Shown here piece by piece: positions 45,951 through 57,942 of a stretch of DNA of 64,000 nucleotides. The translations under genes were made by a program, and so were the position numbers. The number at the start of each line of letters is the position of its first letter. Within the stretch, counting starts at the first letter, position 1. The notes under the pieces were generated by a model. The model was given only the letters and a program-made list of their open reading frames with translations. It had not been told where the DNA came from and did not search any database. Origin of the DNA: Loktanella sp. (lineage in GTDB: Bacteria > Pseudomonadota > Alphaproteobacteria > Rhodobacterales > Rhodobacteraceae); NCBI GenBank assembly GCA_017390475.1, contig JAFPBO010000030.1, positions 62,001 through 126,000 on the forward strand. Direction: 5' to 3'.

Positions 45951-48815
45951 TCATTCCGCCGCGACTTTACGCCCCGCCAGCATCGGTTTCAGGTAATGCC
46001 CGGTGAAACTTTCCGTGACATCTGCGACCTGCTCCGGCGTGCCGACGGCCACGATCCGGCCACCGCCATCGCCGCCTTCGGGGCCGATATCGATGATATG
46101 ATCGGCGGTTTTCACCACATCGAGATTATGTTCGATCACGATCACCGAATTGCCCTGATCGACCAGTTCATGAAGCACTTCCAACAGCTTGCGCACGTCT
46201 TCGAAATGCAGACCTGTCGTCGGTTCATCCAGAATATAGAGCGTGCGACCAGTGGACCGGCGCGCCAGTTCCTTGGACAATTTCACGCGCTGCGCCTCGC
46301 CGCCTGAGAGCGTCGTCGCCTGTTGGCCGACCTTGATATAGCCCAGACCGACGCGCATCAGCGCATCCATTTTTTCGCGGATGGATGGGACGGCGGTAAA
46401 GAAGTCCTGCGCCTCTTCGACAGTCATATCCAGCACATCGGCGATGGATTTGCCTTTGAATTTCACCTCCAACGTTTCGCGGTTATAGCGCGCGCCTTTG
46501 CAGGTTTCGCAGGTGACATAGACATCGGGCAGGAAGTTCATCTCGATCTTCAGCACGCCGTCGCCCTGACAGGCCTCGCACCGCCCGCCTTTGACGTTGA
46601 AGCTGAAACGCCCCGGTTTATAGCCGCGCGCCTTGGCTTCTGGCAGGCCCGCGAACCAATCGCGGATCGGGGTGAAGGCGCCGGTATAGGTCGCGGGGTT
46701 GGATCGCGGGGTGCGGCCAATCGGGCGCTGGTCGATGTCGATGACCTTGTCGAGATGTTCGAACCCCTTGATGGTCTCGCAAGGCGCAGGGGCCTGCCGC
46801 GCGCCATTCAGCTTTTGCGAGGCATTCTTGAACAGGGTTTCAATCGTCAGCGTGGATTTACCGCCGCCAGACACCCCGGTGACACAGACGAACATGCCCA
46901 GCGGGAAATCCACGGTGATATTCTGCAGATTATTGCCGGTCGCCTTGACCACAGTCAGTTTCTTGCCTTTGCCTTTGCGGCGGGTTTTCGGCACGGCAAT
47001 TTCGCGTTTGCCGGTCAGATATTGACCAGTGATGGAGTTTTCATCCGCCATGATTTCGGCTGGCGTGCCTTTGGCCACCACACGGCCCCCATGCACACCG
47101 GCCCCCGGGCCGATGTCGAAGACATAATCGGCCTCGCGGATCGCCTCTTCGTCATGTTCGACGACGATCACGGTATTGCCTTGATCGCGCAGGTTTTTCA
47201 GCGTTGTCAGCAGGCGGTCATTGTCGCGCTGGTGCAAGCCGATGCTGGGTTCGTCCAGCACGTAAAGCACGCCTTGCAGGCCCGAGCCGATCTGGCTGGC
47301 AAGCCTGATGCGCTGGCTTTCTCCCCCCGACAGGGTGCCGGAATTGCGCGCCAAGGTCAGGTAATCCAGCCCGACATTGTTCAGGAACCCCAGCCGTTCG
47401 CGGATTTCCTTGAGGATCGCGACCGCGATCTGGTTTTTCTGATCGCTCAGATGTTCCGGCACCGTCAGGCACCAATCATAGGCTTCCTTGATCGACATCT
47501 GCACGACTTGCCCGACATGCTGCCCCCCGATTTTCACTGCCAAAGCCTCGGCCCGCAGGCGGTAGCCGCCGCAGGTGCCGCAGGGGCGGTTGTTCTGATA
47601 GGCTTCGAATTCTTCGCGAATCCAGTTGCTGTCAGTCTCGCGATAGCGGCGTTCCATATTCGGAATCACGCCTTCAAACGGGCGTTCGACTTGGTAAACC
47701 CGCCCGCCTTCGTCGTAGCGGAACTTGATTTCTTGCTTGCCTGAACCGCGCAGGAACACCTCCTGCACCTTGGGGTCGAGGTCTTTCCAGCGGGCGTTTT
47801 TGTTGAAACCGTAATGTTTGGCGATGGCTTCGATGGTTTGAAGGAAATAGGGCGATTTGCCTTTGCGCCATGGGGCCAGCGCGCCATCGGCGATCTTCAG
47901 TGTCACATCGGGGACGACAAGCTGTTCGTCAAAGAACAATTCCACCCCCAGCCCGTCGCAATCGGGGCAAGCGCCAAAGGGCGCGTTGAAGGAAAACAGG
48001 CGCGGTTCGATTTCAGGGATTGTGAAGCCGGACACCGGACAGGCAAATTTTTCCGAGAATGTGATGCGTTCCGGCTCGCCCTCACCCTCGCCCGGGGCGG
48101 TTTCCAGTACGGTGATGCCATCGGCCAGATCAAGCGCGGTGCGGAATGAATCAGCCAGCCGGGTTTCCAGCCCTTCACGGACGACGATCCGGTCCACGAC
48201 CACGTCGATATCGTGGCGGAATTTCTTGTCCAGGGTCGGCGGTTCGTCCAATTCATAGAATTGCCCATCCACCTTGACCCGCTGAAACCCCTGTTTGCGC
48301 AGGTCGAGGAATTCCTTGCGATATTCGCCCTTGCGGTCGCGGATGATCGGGGCAAGCAGATAGCCACGCGTCCCTTCGGGCAGGGTCATGACGCGGTCGA
48401 CCATATCCTGCACCTGCTGCGCCTCAATCGGCAGGCCGGTGGCGGGGGAATAGGGCGTGCCCGCGCGGGCGAACAAAAGGCGCAGGTAATCGTAGATTTC
48501 GGTGATTGTGCCGACCGTCGAACGGGGGTTCTTGCTGGTGGTCTTTTGTTCAATCGAAATGGCAGGGGACAGGCCGCTGATGTGATCAACGTCAGGCTTT
48601 TCCATCATATCAAGGAATTGCCGCGCATAGGCCGACAGAGATTCGACATAGCGCCGCTGTCCTTCGGCATAGATCGTGTCAAACGCCAGGCTGGATTTCC
48701 CCGACCCCGACAGGCCGGTGATCACCACCAATTGGTCGCGCGGAATGTCCACGTCGATGTTCTTGAGGTTGTGTTCGCGCGCGCCGCGCACTTCGATATG
48801 TTTCAGCTCAGCCAT
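45951..48815 (-). CDS. uvrA: excinuclease ABC subunit A
   Basis: The damage-recognition ATPase of nucleotide excision repair, 954 residues. The first Walker [10 protein letters not shown] is at 34-42; the second is [10 protein letters not shown] in the C-terminal half. Two ABC signatures ([12 protein letters not shown] and [12 protein letters not shown]) and zinc-binding cysteines ([16 protein letters not shown]...[10 protein letters not shown]) are present. UvrA loads UvrB on damaged DNA. The promoter holds an SOS box, so LexA control is expected. Confidence 0.97.
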   Translation of the reverse strand: MAELKHIEVRGAREHNLKNIDVDIPRDQLVVITGLSGSGKSSLAFDTIYAEGQRRYVESLSAYARQFLDMMEKPDVDHISGLSPAISIEQKTTSKNPRSTVGTITEIYDYLRLLFARAGTPYSPATGLPIEAQQVQDMVDRVMTLPEGTRGYLLAPIIRDRKGEYRKEFLDLRKQGFQRVKVDGQFYELDEPPTLDKKFRHDIDVVVDRIVVREGLETRLADSFRTALDLADGITVLETAPGEGEGEPERITFSEKFACPVSGFTIPEIEPRLFSFNAPFGACPDCDGLGVELFFDEQLVVPDVTLKIADGALAPWRKGKSPYFLQTIEAIAKHYGFNKNARWKDLDPKVQEVFLRGSGKQEIKFRYDEGGRVYQVERPFEGVIPNMERRYRETDSNWIREEFEAYQNNRPCGTCGGYRLRAEALAVKIGGQHVGQVVQMSIKEAYDWCLTVPEHLSDQKNQIAVAILKEIRERLGFLNNVGLDYLTLARNSGTLSGGESQRIRLASQIGSGLQGVLYVLDEPSIGLHQRDNDRLLTTLKNLRDQGNTVIVVEHDEEAIREADYVFDIGPGAGVHGGRVVAKGTPAEIMADENSITGQYLTGKREIAVPKTRRKGKGKKLTVVKATGNNLQNITVDFPLGMFVCVTGVSGGGKSTLTIETLFKNASQKLNGARQAPAPCETIKGFEHLDKVIDIDQRPIGRTPRSNPATYTGAFTPIRDWFAGLPEAKARGYKPGRFSFNVKGGRCEACQGDGVLKIEMNFLPDVYVTCETCKGARYNRETLEVKFKGKSIADVLDMTVEEAQDFFTAVPSIREKMDALMRVGLGYIKVGQQATTLSGGEAQRVKLSKELARRSTGRTLYILDEPTTGLHFEDVRKLLEVLHELVDQGNSVIVIEHNLDVVKTADHIIDIGPEGGDGGGRIVAVGTPEQVADVTESFTGHYLKPMLAGRKVAAE

Positions 48816-48872
48816 TCTGACCCCCAGGGCAACATTTATGACATAGCAGTGGATGCCGACACTACCAGAGCC

Positions 48873-48901
48873 GCTTTAGAACATTAACGGAACATTTGCA
48901 A
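48873..48901 (-). promoter_or_regulatory. uvrA: uvrA promoter with SOS box
   Basis: On the minus strand TTGCAA and TAAAGC are 17 bases apart, and the spacer is occupied by the LexA site GTTC-N7-GTTC (plus strand GAAC-ATTAACG-GAAC, 48879-48893), 64-78 bases before the uvrA start. Confidence 0.8.
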
Positions 48902-49073
48902 AATTTATTCGACCGGCAAGCATGATGCACGGCGTCACGCGATCATACACGAAGCGTCGCAGCATTTAGTTTCGCGATCACATTAAGTTTTATTACATTT
49001 ACAATCAATGACTTAGACTCCACCTATAGGTCATCCAAGGCGTAATGCCAAGCCAAGTGAAAAGGATCACGCG

Positions 49074-49919
49074 ATGAAAAAGACATTGATGACTGCTTCT
49101 ACCCTCGCCCTGCTGGGTGCGCCTGTTTTTGCACAGGATAACGCCGTGACCGGCTATGCGCTCGGCGCTGACGGGACCAGCCTTGTTACCCTGCCCGGTC
49201 TGATGGAAACCGGCGAGACGGTGACATTGTCCGGCATCCTCGGTGCCATTGCCTATCGTCCGGTGACTGGCGATCTGATCGGGATTGCGCCCAATGGTGC
49301 TGTTTACGAGATCGACACAGCCTCTGGCGAGTTGACACCGACCGAAAACCTGATCGGCGAAAATGTCGGGATCACCGAAGGTGCCATGGTCGGGTTTGAT
49401 TTCAACAACAACATTGATGCCGTGCGGATTGTGGCGACAGACGGGTCGAACCATGTCTATTTCCCCGCAGGTTTCGGCGACAATGACGAACGCGCCAACA
49501 CCGTGCTGCGCTTTACCGACCTGTTCTACGCGGATGGTGACGAGAACGCAGGGATGACGCCTGCCGTCTTTGCCAGCGCCTATACCAACGCGATTGTGGG
49601 CGAGACCGCATCCGCAACAGTGCAATATGTGCTGGATGCCGAAACCAACGCGCTGGCCAATCTGGCCAATAACGAAGGTACGCTGACAACCGTCGCAGCG
49701 CTGACGCTTGATGGCGAAGCTGTCGACATCAGCGCCATGGGCGATCTGGAAATCATCTCTCCGGCCGAGGGCGAGAATATGGCCTATGCGGTGCTGATGA
49801 TGGAAGGTGCCGACACATCGGGCATCTATGCTGTCGATCTGGAAACCGGCGCGCTGACGATGCAGGCCGATCTGGGTGCGATGGGCTATAACGGCTTTGC
49901 TGCCATGCTGGCGAACTAA
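49074..49919 (+). CDS. secreted DUF4394 protein
   Basis: A protein of 281 residues with a clear signal peptide (MKKTLMTASTLALLGAPVFA, cleavage after residue 20). The mature part contains two DUF4394 repeats with motifs GAIAYRPVTGDLIGIAPNG and GFDFNNNIDAVRIVATDGSN, and is strongly acidic. DUF4394 proteins look like beta-propeller-type repeats and are of unknown function; they are often seen in marine and halotolerant bacteria. The upstream region, shared with uvrA, is AT-rich. The gene ends in a strong terminator. Confidence 0.85.
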   Translation: MKKTLMTASTLALLGAPVFAQDNAVTGYALGADGTSLVTLPGLMETGETVTLSGILGAIAYRPVTGDLIGIAPNGAVYEIDTASGELTPTENLIGENVGITEGAMVGFDFNNNIDAVRIVATDGSNHVYFPAGFGDNDERANTVLRFTDLFYADGDENAGMTPAVFASAYTNAIVGETASATVQYVLDAETNALANLANNEGTLTTVAALTLDGEAVDISAMGDLEIISPAEGENMAYAVLMMEGADTSGIYAVDLETGALTMQADLGAMGYNGFAAMLAN

Positions 49920-49962
49920 GTCCCCCTGCCTGATCATCTGTCCCAGGGATCAGGCAAAACGA

Positions 49963-49993
49963 AAATGGCCGCGCCCAAGCGCGGCCATTTTTG
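49963..49993. terminator. bidirectional terminator of the DUF4394 gene and lpd
   Basis: AAATGGCCGCGC and GCGCGGCCATTT form a perfect 12-bp stem with a CCAA loop, followed by Ts. It is flanked by A and T runs on both sides and lies between convergent genes. Confidence 0.9.
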
Positions 49994-51388
49994 TTACATA
50001 TGGATCACGCGATCATAAGCGTCGAGCACGCTTTCATGCATCATTTCCGACAGGGTCGGATGCGGGAAGACGGTGTTCATCAGATCTTCTTCCGTCGTTT
50101 CCAGCTGACGCCCGATCACATAGCCCTGGATCAGTTCGGTGACTTCCGCGCCGACCATATGCGCACCGAGCAATTCGCCGGTTTTGGCGTCAAAGATCGT
50201 CTTGACCATGCCTTCGGGTTCGCCCAAAGCCACCGCCTTGCCATTGCCGATGAAGGGGAAACGGCCGACCTTGATGTCATAGCCAAGTTCTTTCGCCTTC
50301 GCTTCGGTATATCCGACGCTGGCGACTTGCGGGTGGCAATAGGTGCAGCCTGCGATGCTTTCCGGTTTCACCGGATGCGCATGTTTGCCTGCGATCAGAT
50401 CGGCGACCATCACGCCTTCATGGCTGGCTTTATGCGCCAGCCAGGGCGCGCCCGCGATATCGCCGATGGCGTAGAGGCCATCGACGCCGGTGCGGCAATA
50501 TTCGTCCGTCACCACATGGGTGCGGTCGATCTTGACGCCCAGTTCTTCCAGCCCCAGCCCTTCGGTATTGCCGACGATGCCGACAGCGCTGATCACGGTG
50601 TCAAACTCGATCTTCTCAACCTTGCCGCCGGTTTCGATATGGGCGGTCACCTTGTCCTTGCCACGGTCAAGCTGCTTGACCACGGATTTTTCCATGATCT
50701 TCATGCCCTGCTTGACGAACTGCTTTTTCGCAAAGGCCGAGATTTCGGCGTCTTCCACTGGCAGCACACGATCCAGCACCTCGACCACGGTCGTGTCCGC
50801 GCCAAGAGTGTTATAGAAACTCGCGAATTCGATCCCGATCGCACCTGATCCGATCACCAGCAGCTTTTTCGGCATATGTGGCGGCACCAGCGCGTGACGA
50901 TAGGACCAGACGCGTTCGCCGTCTGCTTCCAGCCCCGGCAGGTTGCGGGCGCGGGCGCCGGTGGCCAGCACGATGTTCTTGGCGGTCAACTCTTCGGTGC
51001 CTGCCTCGCTCTTGACGCTGACCTTGCCTTTGGCGGGGATCGTCGCCTCGCCCATGAAGACGGTGACCTTGTTCTTTTTCATCAGATGTTTGATGCCGCT
51101 TTCCATCTGTTTCGCCACACCGCGCGAGCGTTTGACGACAGCATCCAGATCATAGCCGGGCTTTTCAACGGTCAGGCCGAATTCCTTTGCACGGTGCATC
51201 AGGTGGAAAACTTCAGAGGAGCGCAGCATCGCCTTGGTCGGAATACAGCCCCAGTTCAGGCAGATGCCGCCCAGATTTTCGCGTTCGACAATCGCCACGT
51301 TTTTACCGAGTTGCGATGCCCGGATCGCAGCCACATAGCCGCCGGGGCCTGCCCCGATGACGATCAGATCAAAGTTCTTCGCAGCCAT
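49994..51388 (-). CDS. lpdA: dihydrolipoamide dehydrogenase (E3)
   Basis: A flavoprotein disulphide reductase of 464 residues that reoxidises lipoyl groups of 2-oxoacid dehydrogenase complexes. FAD-binding IGAGPGGYVAAIRASQLG is at about 11-28, the redox pair GGICLNWGCIP gives Cys43 and Cys48, and the C-terminal HPHPTLSE-like motif (FPHPTLSEMMHESV) has the active-site His and Glu. No E1 or E2 gene is adjacent in the window, so it may serve several complexes. The upstream DUF924 gene, on the same strand, is 76 bases away. Confidence 0.96.
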   Translation of the reverse strand: MAAKNFDLIVIGAGPGGYVAAIRASQLGKNVAIVERENLGGICLNWGCIPTKAMLRSSEVFHLMHRAKEFGLTVEKPGYDLDAVVKRSRGVAKQMESGIKHLMKKNKVTVFMGEATIPAKGKVSVKSEAGTEELTAKNIVLATGARARNLPGLEADGERVWSYRHALVPPHMPKKLLVIGSGAIGIEFASFYNTLGADTTVVEVLDRVLPVEDAEISAFAKKQFVKQGMKIMEKSVVKQLDRGKDKVTAHIETGGKVEKIEFDTVISAVGIVGNTEGLGLEELGVKIDRTHVVTDEYCRTGVDGLYAIGDIAGAPWLAHKASHEGVMVADLIAGKHAHPVKPESIAGCTYCHPQVASVGYTEAKAKELGYDIKVGRFPFIGNGKAVALGEPEGMVKTIFDAKTGELLGAHMVGAEVTELIQGYVIGRQLETTEEDLMNTVFPHPTLSEMMHESVLDAYDRVIHM

Positions 51389-51464
51389 CTTGGCCCTCCA
51401 CTTGAATTTAGTTGACCATTAAACCATTTCTGCGTCGACCTCTAGTGACCTTGGGTCATAACCG

Positions 51465-52049
51465 CTATCCGGTGGTCGCAGATTGCACCGCGCGCAGCGC
51501 CGCCATATAGCCGCCGTCATTCAGAAATGCTTGTTCTGCTGGTGATGTGCGCCGCCCCAACGCGTCATTGCGGTAAGGAAAGCGCCCGAAATCGCGGATG
51601 ATTGCCCGGTGCGCGCAAGCATGGTCGCGGTTGTTGTGGCCGGTTTCGGGCATCCGCGACCAGATCAGCCGCACGGCGCGATCCTGATCCGACAGGGTTT
51701 CGGAATGCATCAGGGGCAGATAAAAGAACTGCCGCGCGGGTTCTGCAATCTTCATGTCCCAGTGACGGTCAATCGCCATCTTGGCGGCGGCCAGCCCCAG
51801 CAGGTCGGTCGAAAACGCCTTGCCCTGCCCGCGGAACATGTTGCGCGGAAACTGATCAGTCAGGATGATATAGGCCAAGGTCCCAGATGCATGGGTGAGC
51901 CAGAGGCCCAGCGCCCCTTCGGTTGCGGACACCCACATATCGTGGAACTTGTCCCGAATCAGCGCGTCGAAATCAGGATCGACCTTGTACCAATCCGCCG
52001 GGGTGCATTCGTCCAGCCAAAAGCCCAGAACCTCGTCTACCTGCGACAC
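51465..52049 (-). CDS. DUF924 family protein
   Basis: A soluble protein of 194 residues belonging to DUF924. Motifs are VLGFWLDECTPADWYKVDPDFDALIRDKF at the N-terminus, AYIILTDQFPRNMFRG in the centre and FFYLPLMHSE...HRAIIRDFGRFPYRND towards the end. The fold is TPR-like and helical; the biochemical function is unknown. It lies between lpd and an MFS carrier gene on the same strand, without overlap. Confidence 0.9.
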   Translation of the reverse strand: MSQVDEVLGFWLDECTPADWYKVDPDFDALIRDKFHDMWVSATEGALGLWLTHASGTLAYIILTDQFPRNMFRGQGKAFSTDLLGLAAAKMAIDRHWDMKIAEPARQFFYLPLMHSETLSDQDRAVRLIWSRMPETGHNNRDHACAHRAIIRDFGRFPYRNDALGRRTSPAEQAFLNDGGYMAALRAVQSATTG

Positions 52050-52148
52050 TGACTGTTCCTCCCCAGGGTCGTTACGTTAAGATCAAACGAAACAGACAAA
52101 TCGTGACGTGACAAGGCTTTCTTGTCCGATAGCGCTGATTTGCACCGA

Positions 52149-53414
52149 TCAGGCGGCTTCGTTCGGCGCATCGTCGATTTGTGCTTCGATATAGGCCTCT
52201 TGCGCGACCTCGACCGCCACGGCAGAGGAACTGGCAGAGACCGGCGCATAGGGCACCTGATCCAGATCCATCGCACCCCGGTCACGCTGTCGCGCCCGGA
52301 TCATGCCGTAGCCTGCAAGGCTGAGCATCAGCACAGCTGTGAACAGCCAGAACCCGTTATTGCCGATCACATCCATCATCACACCGACAATCAGCGGCCC
52401 CATGACCGCGCCCAGCCCGTTGATGAACAGCAAGCCACCGGAGGCAGCGGCCATATCCTCTTTCTCAAGGTAGTCATTGGTATAGGCGATCAGCAGCGCA
52501 TAAAGCGGGTTCGATGTGCCGCCGACGATGGCCCCGCTGATGACGATCAGCACGAAATAACCCGGCACCAGAAAGGCGATCAGCGATCCCAGCCCGCCGA
52601 ACAGCGCGATCCAGATGATCAGGGTCCGTCGGTCCATCCGGTCTGAAAGCCAGCCGATGGGATATTGCAGCACCAGTGCCGCAATATAGATCGCCGAGAT
52701 AAAGAAAGAGATTTCCCCGACGCTGAGCCCGACCCGGCTGCCGTAAACTGCGGACATGCCGAATTGCGCGGCAAAGACGCCGCCCAGCAGGAACATGCCG
52801 GCGCAGCCCAGCGGTGATGTCTTGATCAGGTCCCTGATCTTCATCGGTTTGGTGGCGGAAAAGGCGGGCATAGGCCGCGCCGACAGCAGCACCGGCGCAA
52901 AGGCGAGCGAGACCAGCACCGAAGGGATGATAAAGATGACATAGCCCGACACATCGCCCTGGCTGACGATATATTGCGCGGTGACGATGCCGCCCATCTG
53001 CACGATCATGTAAAGCGACAGCGCCTTGCCCCGGTTGGCATTGCTGGACGCATCGTTCAGCCAGCTTTCGGCGGTGATGTAGACGCCGCAGAAACAAAAG
53101 CCGATCAGCACGCGCCCGATTGTCCAGGCGATCGGATCCACCAAAGTTGGATAAAGGATCAAAATCGCCGAAATCATCGACCCCATCGCGGCAAAGACCC
53201 GCACATGGCCGACCCGGCGGATCAGTTCAGGCGTGAACCGGGACGAGAACAGAAAACCAAGGAAATAGGCCGACATGACCACAGACAACGCAAGCGTGCT
53301 GAACCCTTCAAGCTCGCCGCGCAGGCCCAGCAGGGTGCCTTGCAGGCCGTTGCCCACCATCAGCAGGAACATGCCCAAGAAAAGCGCCCATGACCCTGTC
53401 AAAACCTGAAACAT
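52149..53414 (-). CDS. MFS transporter
   Basis: A major facilitator superfamily carrier of 421 residues with 12 predicted helices. The cytoplasmic loops hold the MFS-type motifs SRFTPELIRRVGHVRVF (between helices 2 and 3) and GWLSDRMDRRTLIIW (between 8 and 9). It resembles the YcaD/UMF-like MFS proteins often annotated as sugar or multidrug carriers; the substrate is unknown. A polar tail of about 45 residues follows the last helix. No neighbouring gene points to a pathway. Confidence 0.88.
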   Translation of the reverse strand: MFQVLTGSWALFLGMFLLMVGNGLQGTLLGLRGELEGFSTLALSVVMSAYFLGFLFSSRFTPELIRRVGHVRVFAAMGSMISAILILYPTLVDPIAWTIGRVLIGFCFCGVYITAESWLNDASSNANRGKALSLYMIVQMGGIVTAQYIVSQGDVSGYVIFIIPSVLVSLAFAPVLLSARPMPAFSATKPMKIRDLIKTSPLGCAGMFLLGGVFAAQFGMSAVYGSRVGLSVGEISFFISAIYIAALVLQYPIGWLSDRMDRRTLIIWIALFGGLGSLIAFLVPGYFVLIVISGAIVGGTSNPLYALLIAYTNDYLEKEDMAAASGGLLFINGLGAVMGPLIVGVMMDVIGNNGFWLFTAVLMLSLAGYGMIRARQRDRGAMDLDQVPYAPVSASSSAVAVEVAQEAYIEAQIDDAPNEAA

Positions 53415-53495
53415 ATTCTATCCCTTCCGGGCGCTGTCGCCGTTGCCGCCGTCTGACCCTTCCTTAACGAGATTGCAATGTCGCGGGCATGACAA

Positions 53496-54551
53496 TCACG
53501 CATTATTGGGGAGCAAAAGCGACGCATCACCGTAAGAGAAGAACCGGTAGCGTTCCGCGATGGCATGGGCATAGATCGCCTTGATCCTGTCCACCCCCAT
53601 CATCGCCGACACCAGCATCATCAGCGTGGATTTCGGCAGGTGGAAATTGGTCATCAATCCATCGGCAATCTGGAACCGGAAACCGGGGGTGATGAATATA
53701 TCGGTGGGGCCGGTCCAGGGGTGCAGTTGCCCGTCCTTTGCGGCGGATTCGATCAACCGCAATGCCGTGGTGCCCACCGGGATTACGCGCCCGCCTGCGG
53801 TGCGGGTGGCGTTGATCTCGGTCGCAGCCTGTGCTGTGACCTCGCCCCATTCGGCATGCATCTTGTGGTCCGCGATGTCATCGACCTTGACCGGCAGAAA
53901 GGTGCCCGCGCCGACATGCAGGGTGACATAGGTCATTGTGACACCGCCCGCGGCAAGGGCCTGCAACAAAGGGCCATCAAAATGCAACGATGCGGTGGGC
54001 GCTGCGACGGCACCGGCGTGGCGCGCCCAATAGGTCTGATAATCGTCCTTGTCGGCGGCATCGGCGGGCCGTTTGGCGGCGATATAGGGCGGCAGGGGCA
54101 TCGCGCCGACGGCATTCAGCGCGGCGTCGAAATCATCTCCACTGAGGTTGAACGACAGCCGCGCCTGCCCGTCATCACGCCCCGCAACGGTAGCGGACAG
54201 GGCGGCGGAAAAGCGGATCACCTCGCCGTCTTTCACCTTTTTCAACGGCTTGACCAAGGCAGACCACGTGCCATCTGCTTGCGGTTCCAGCAAGGTGACC
54301 TCGATCCGCGCCTCTGTCGCGCCTGCCTCGCCTGACCGCGCACGGCTGCCGGACAGGCGCGCCGGAATCACCTTGGTATCGTTCAACACCAGCCGGTCAC
54401 CGGGTTGCAGGATATCGACAAGATCACTGACCACCCGGTCGGCGATGCTGTCACCCTGCGCCAGCAACAGCCGCGCCGATGACCGGGGCCGCGCCGGGCG
54501 GGTGGCGATCAGATCATCAGGCAGGTCAAAATCGAAATCACTCAGTTTCAT
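53496..54551 (-). CDS. queA: tRNA preQ1(34) S-adenosylmethionine ribosyltransferase-isomerase
   Basis: QueA, 351 residues, transfers and isomerises the ribosyl group of S-adenosylmethionine to preQ1 at tRNA position 34, the penultimate step of queuosine synthesis. Typical motifs are [21 protein letters not shown] at the start, [15 protein letters not shown], and [25 protein letters not shown]. The start overlaps the stop of the large AsmA-like gene by four bases (ATGA), so the two are coupled. Confidence 0.96.
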   Translation of the reverse strand: MKLSDFDFDLPDDLIATRPARPRSSARLLLAQGDSIADRVVSDLVDILQPGDRLVLNDTKVIPARLSGSRARSGEAGATEARIEVTLLEPQADGTWSALVKPLKKVKDGEVIRFSAALSATVAGRDDGQARLSFNLSGDDFDAALNAVGAMPLPPYIAAKRPADAADKDDYQTYWARHAGAVAAPTASLHFDGPLLQALAAGGVTMTYVTLHVGAGTFLPVKVDDIADHKMHAEWGEVTAQAATEINATRTAGGRVIPVGTTALRLIESAAKDGQLHPWTGPTDIFITPGFRFQIADGLMTNFHLPKSTLMMLVSAMMGVDRIKAIYAHAIAERYRFFSYGDASLLLPNNA

Positions 54552-57500
54552 TGGGTCAGTTCCGGTGGCGGGCGGCGGAAAATTTCGCGGAACATGCCCG
54601 GCGTCAGGATCGACAGCGGATTCACACCAACGCTTGGCGCGTCGCTGGTTCCGGCGATGGTGAAGTTGATCCCAACCAGCCCTTCGCCCCGGCGGGTCAG
54701 GAACGACCCGATGCTGTTGATCAGATAAAATGGAGACACGACACCCTGCAGGTCAAATTCTTTGTTGGCCAGCCCATAGATCCCATCGACCGAGATGCCA
54801 AGCCCCGGACCCACCGCAGACGCCTGCGTCACGATGACCTGCGCGGGTGTCAGGCGGAACTGCGCATCGACGGTATCAAAGGCCAGCCCCTGCCCGTCCA
54901 ATTGCTGGATCAGCCCGACGACGCTGATCGCATCCAGCAAGGCGGCGATAGAGGGCGCATCACGCACCCGCAGGCTGCGCACCGCAACAGTGCCGTCAAA
55001 TGTACCTTCGCCACCCGCAGGCAGCAGCGTCAGGTCCAGCGATCCACCAAGCGCGGTGCGGAAAAACCCCGCCGCCTGCAGCACAGCGCCCGCATCATCG
55101 CTGCGCAGCCGCACGGCAGAACGGCCATCGCGCGGCGCAACCGTACCGGTGACGGCGGCCGCGCCATTGACCAAGGCGCTGAACTGGCCGGTAAACCCGG
55201 CCATCGTGGTGAACCCACCGCGGAAATTGGTCAGCGAAATGCCTTCGGTCACGATCAACCGGTCCAGCGCGATCTGCACCGGCCCGCCGCCTGCCCCACC
55301 ATCACCGCCACCCGCGCCAAAACGCGCGCGGCGCAGATCCAGCATGCCGCCGCCGATCTCGACCCCTAACGGCTGCCCGGCACCACGCCCGCGCAGCGTG
55401 ACCGGCGCATCCATCCAGTCGCCGATGCGCAACCGCGACAGGACCGCCCGGTCCAGACCGCCAGAGGCCGCAAGGTCAATCCGCCCTTCGGCCTGCAACC
55501 CGCCGCCGCTGATGGTCAGGCGCGAGATAACAGGCACCGGGCCCAGCGTGCCTTCGATCCGCAGCGCGCCGGTGGTGCCCGGCCCTTTTGACCAGCCCAC
55601 CGCCGGAATCGCGATCCGCAGCCCTTGCAGATCCGATGTCAGCACGAATTGCGGCGGCGCACCAGGTTGTGGGATGACCTGAAGTTGACCGCGCCCTTCG
55701 CCACTGATCATGCCAGGGGGCAGCTGGATATCGAAGGCGCGCAACGCCTCTGCCGACAGGGTCACGTCGGCGGCAAGCTGGCTGCTGGCCTGACCGGGGG
55801 GGCCAAAGCGCTGGGTCCATTGCGCATCTGCCGCCACCCCATCCAGCGACACCGGCCCGGAAATCGACAAGCCGTCGTCATTCACCGCCAGCTGCATCGC
55901 TGCGGCTCGCAATTCGCGCCCGGGGATCAGGATATTGCTGCGCACGCCGTAAAGATCGACATCAAAATCAAACCGCACGGTATCGCGCGGTGGGCGTGGC
56001 AGCAGCGGCCATGTCACCGTGCCGCGGGTGCGCGCCGTCCCATCGGCGAGAGTGACCGGCAGATTGGCCTTATCCATGAACGCAAACGGCGGCTGATTGA
56101 TCATCGACAACAGCGACGGCAGGCTGCTTTGCGATTGCAGGGTCAGGGTGGCGGGACTGGGCCGCTGGCGCAGGTCCTCGATCGCGAGCGTGGTGCCATC
56201 CACCACCACATTGCCGCCTTCGGGTGCGGTCATGGTGCCATGGTCCACCACCACGACAAAGCGGTGATCAATCAGGCTGCCTACGCCGCGCGCATCGGTG
56301 ACCAGCGGCAGGTCGGGCATGGCGATAACATCGGCGGTGTCAAAGGCGAAATTGGCCGCCACCTCTGCCGCTTGCCCCGGCGCGACGCGAAAACCGAAAT
56401 GCAGGTCAGACAAGCGGCCTGCCTTGACGTTATTGCTCATCCAATTGCGGGTGCCGGGCCGGAACCCATTGGGCCAGAGCGCCAGCAGGCGGTCCGGTGC
56501 GATCTCGTCGATGCGGCTGTCCAGCCCGATCCGCCAACCGGCATCGGTGGCGGCCATCTGGCCCTGCAGCAGCAACCGGCTGGGTCCGTCGATCACCACC
56601 ACCTGCCCGATATCGACCACAAAAGGATCCAGCCGCAGCCGCAGATCAACCCGTGCCTCGTCGATCAGGGGCGGCACGTCGAACAGGCCGGGCGGGTTCA
56701 GGGCCACATCTCGCAACCGCAGTTGCGCCAGCAGCGCGCGCGGCAGCCCGGCTTGAAAGTCGCGCAGATAGGCGTCGCCGCTGGCACGCAGGCTGCCCCA
56801 GTCCGATTGAACCGCGATATCGCTGAACCGGATCAGATCCAGCACCGGATCATAGCGCAGGGTCGCCCTGGCGGCGGAAAAGCGGACAGGCTCTGCCGCC
56901 GGGTTGGGTTGCAGCGCGCCTGCGCCGATTTCCAAAGTCGTATCCAGCGGCCCCAGCGCGCCATCGGCATCCAGTTCGGTGCGCAGCACCGCCGACAGCG
57001 GCGCATTCACATCGCGCAGCCAGTTCAGCGCCGGGGATTGTGCGGCGATGTCGCGCGCCTCGATATCGCTGACGGTCAGTGCCAGTTGTGACGCACGGCT
57101 GTTGCGCGGGCTGGTATAGGACATCACGGCAGTCGACACCTCGGCCCGGCCTGACAGCAGCGCGAATTCCGCATCCAGTTGCGTCTGCCCATCGCGCAGA
57201 TCCAGCGCCAACTGGCCGCCATCCACCGTCCAACTGCGCCCGGCGCGCGCATCATCGAAATTCACGATCAGCCCGGTGGCCGTAACGATGCGCAAGGCCT
57301 CCAGCACAGGGGTTTCAAAGAACAAGTCAATCTGGTCCAGCAATTCGGGCAGGTTGCGGGCCCGTTGCGCAGTGCCCGCCCCCAGCGCAAAGCTGAGGCT
57401 ACCGTCAGCGGCCCGGCGCAGATTGACCTGCGCCCCCGTCGCCCGGACCTGTTGCACCAATAGACTGCGTTGCAGGATCAAGCCGCGCGGCGACAGATCA

Positions 57501-57856
57501 GCCTCGATCACTGGGACGCGGGTGACCAGACCGCCGTCGCGATCAAGGACGCTGGTATCGATCAGGCGGATCGCCGGGCGCAGGTCGCGGCTGATCCGCA
57601 CCGAGATCGCCCCAAAGCGCAGGCTGCCGCCATCCAGCACCTCTGCGGCGCGGTCCTGTACCAGTTGCGTGACCCAAGACGGCGCGGTAATGTTGCGTTC
57701 GATCAGCATGATCGCAGCGGCGCCGGCAAAGATCACCGGCATCAGCCCCAGCAACAGCAGCCCACGCAGCACGATCCAGCCCGCGCGCCTGCGCCGCTTG
57801 ACGGGGGCGGGTCCGGTGCTGGCCGCCTGTTCCTGGTCCTGCTGTGGCAATGTCAC
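54548..57856 (-). CDS. AsmA/YhdP-type envelope protein
   Basis: A protein of 1102 residues with a basic cytoplasmic start (VKRRRRAG), one membrane helix (about 27-52) and a very long periplasmic part rich in beta structure, ending in an AsmA-like C-terminal region with [20 protein letters not shown] and [21 protein letters not shown]. This is the layout of YhdP/DUF3971 proteins, which form elongated bridges that move phospholipids between inner and outer membranes. The role here is by family analogy. It overlaps queA by four bases and is divergent from bcp with 86 bases between starts. Confidence 0.85.
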   Translation of the reverse strand: MTLPQQDQEQAASTGPAPVKRRRRAGWIVLRGLLLLGLMPVIFAGAAAIMLIERNITAPSWVTQLVQDRAAEVLDGGSLRFGAISVRISRDLRPAIRLIDTSVLDRDGGLVTRVPVIEADLSPRGLILQRSLLVQQVRATGAQVNLRRAADGSLSFALGAGTAQRARNLPELLDQIDLFFETPVLEALRIVTATGLIVNFDDARAGRSWTVDGGQLALDLRDGQTQLDAEFALLSGRAEVSTAVMSYTSPRNSRASQLALTVSDIEARDIAAQSPALNWLRDVNAPLSAVLRTELDADGALGPLDTTLEIGAGALQPNPAAEPVRFSAARATLRYDPVLDLIRFSDIAVQSDWGSLRASGDAYLRDFQAGLPRALLAQLRLRDVALNPPGLFDVPPLIDEARVDLRLRLDPFVVDIGQVVVIDGPSRLLLQGQMAATDAGWRIGLDSRIDEIAPDRLLALWPNGFRPGTRNWMSNNVKAGRLSDLHFGFRVAPGQAAEVAANFAFDTADVIAMPDLPLVTDARGVGSLIDHRFVVVVDHGTMTAPEGGNVVVDGTTLAIEDLRQRPSPATLTLQSQSSLPSLLSMINQPPFAFMDKANLPVTLADGTARTRGTVTWPLLPRPPRDTVRFDFDVDLYGVRSNILIPGRELRAAAMQLAVNDDGLSISGPVSLDGVAADAQWTQRFGPPGQASSQLAADVTLSAEALRAFDIQLPPGMISGEGRGQLQVIPQPGAPPQFVLTSDLQGLRIAIPAVGWSKGPGTTGALRIEGTLGPVPVISRLTISGGGLQAEGRIDLAASGGLDRAVLSRLRIGDWMDAPVTLRGRGAGQPLGVEIGGGMLDLRRARFGAGGGDGGAGGGPVQIALDRLIVTEGISLTNFRGGFTTMAGFTGQFSALVNGAAAVTGTVAPRDGRSAVRLRSDDAGAVLQAAGFFRTALGGSLDLTLLPAGGEGTFDGTVAVRSLRVRDAPSIAALLDAISVVGLIQQLDGQGLAFDTVDAQFRLTPAQVIVTQASAVGPGLGISVDGIYGLANKEFDLQGVVSPFYLINSIGSFLTRRGEGLVGINFTIAGTSDAPSVGVNPLSILTPGMFREIFRRPPPELTQ

Positions 57857-57942
57857 TGCGCCTTTAGGGTTATCTGTCCCTTTATCTTTGCCACTATGGA
57901 GCTAAAAAGAACCAAACAAAACCAAAGTATAAAGGATCAGCC

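Noticed and set aside
55625-57091. 488-codon plus-strand frame within the AsmA-like gene
   Set aside because: Composition is that of an antisense frame (many Gln, Arg and His), with no start signal and no domain.
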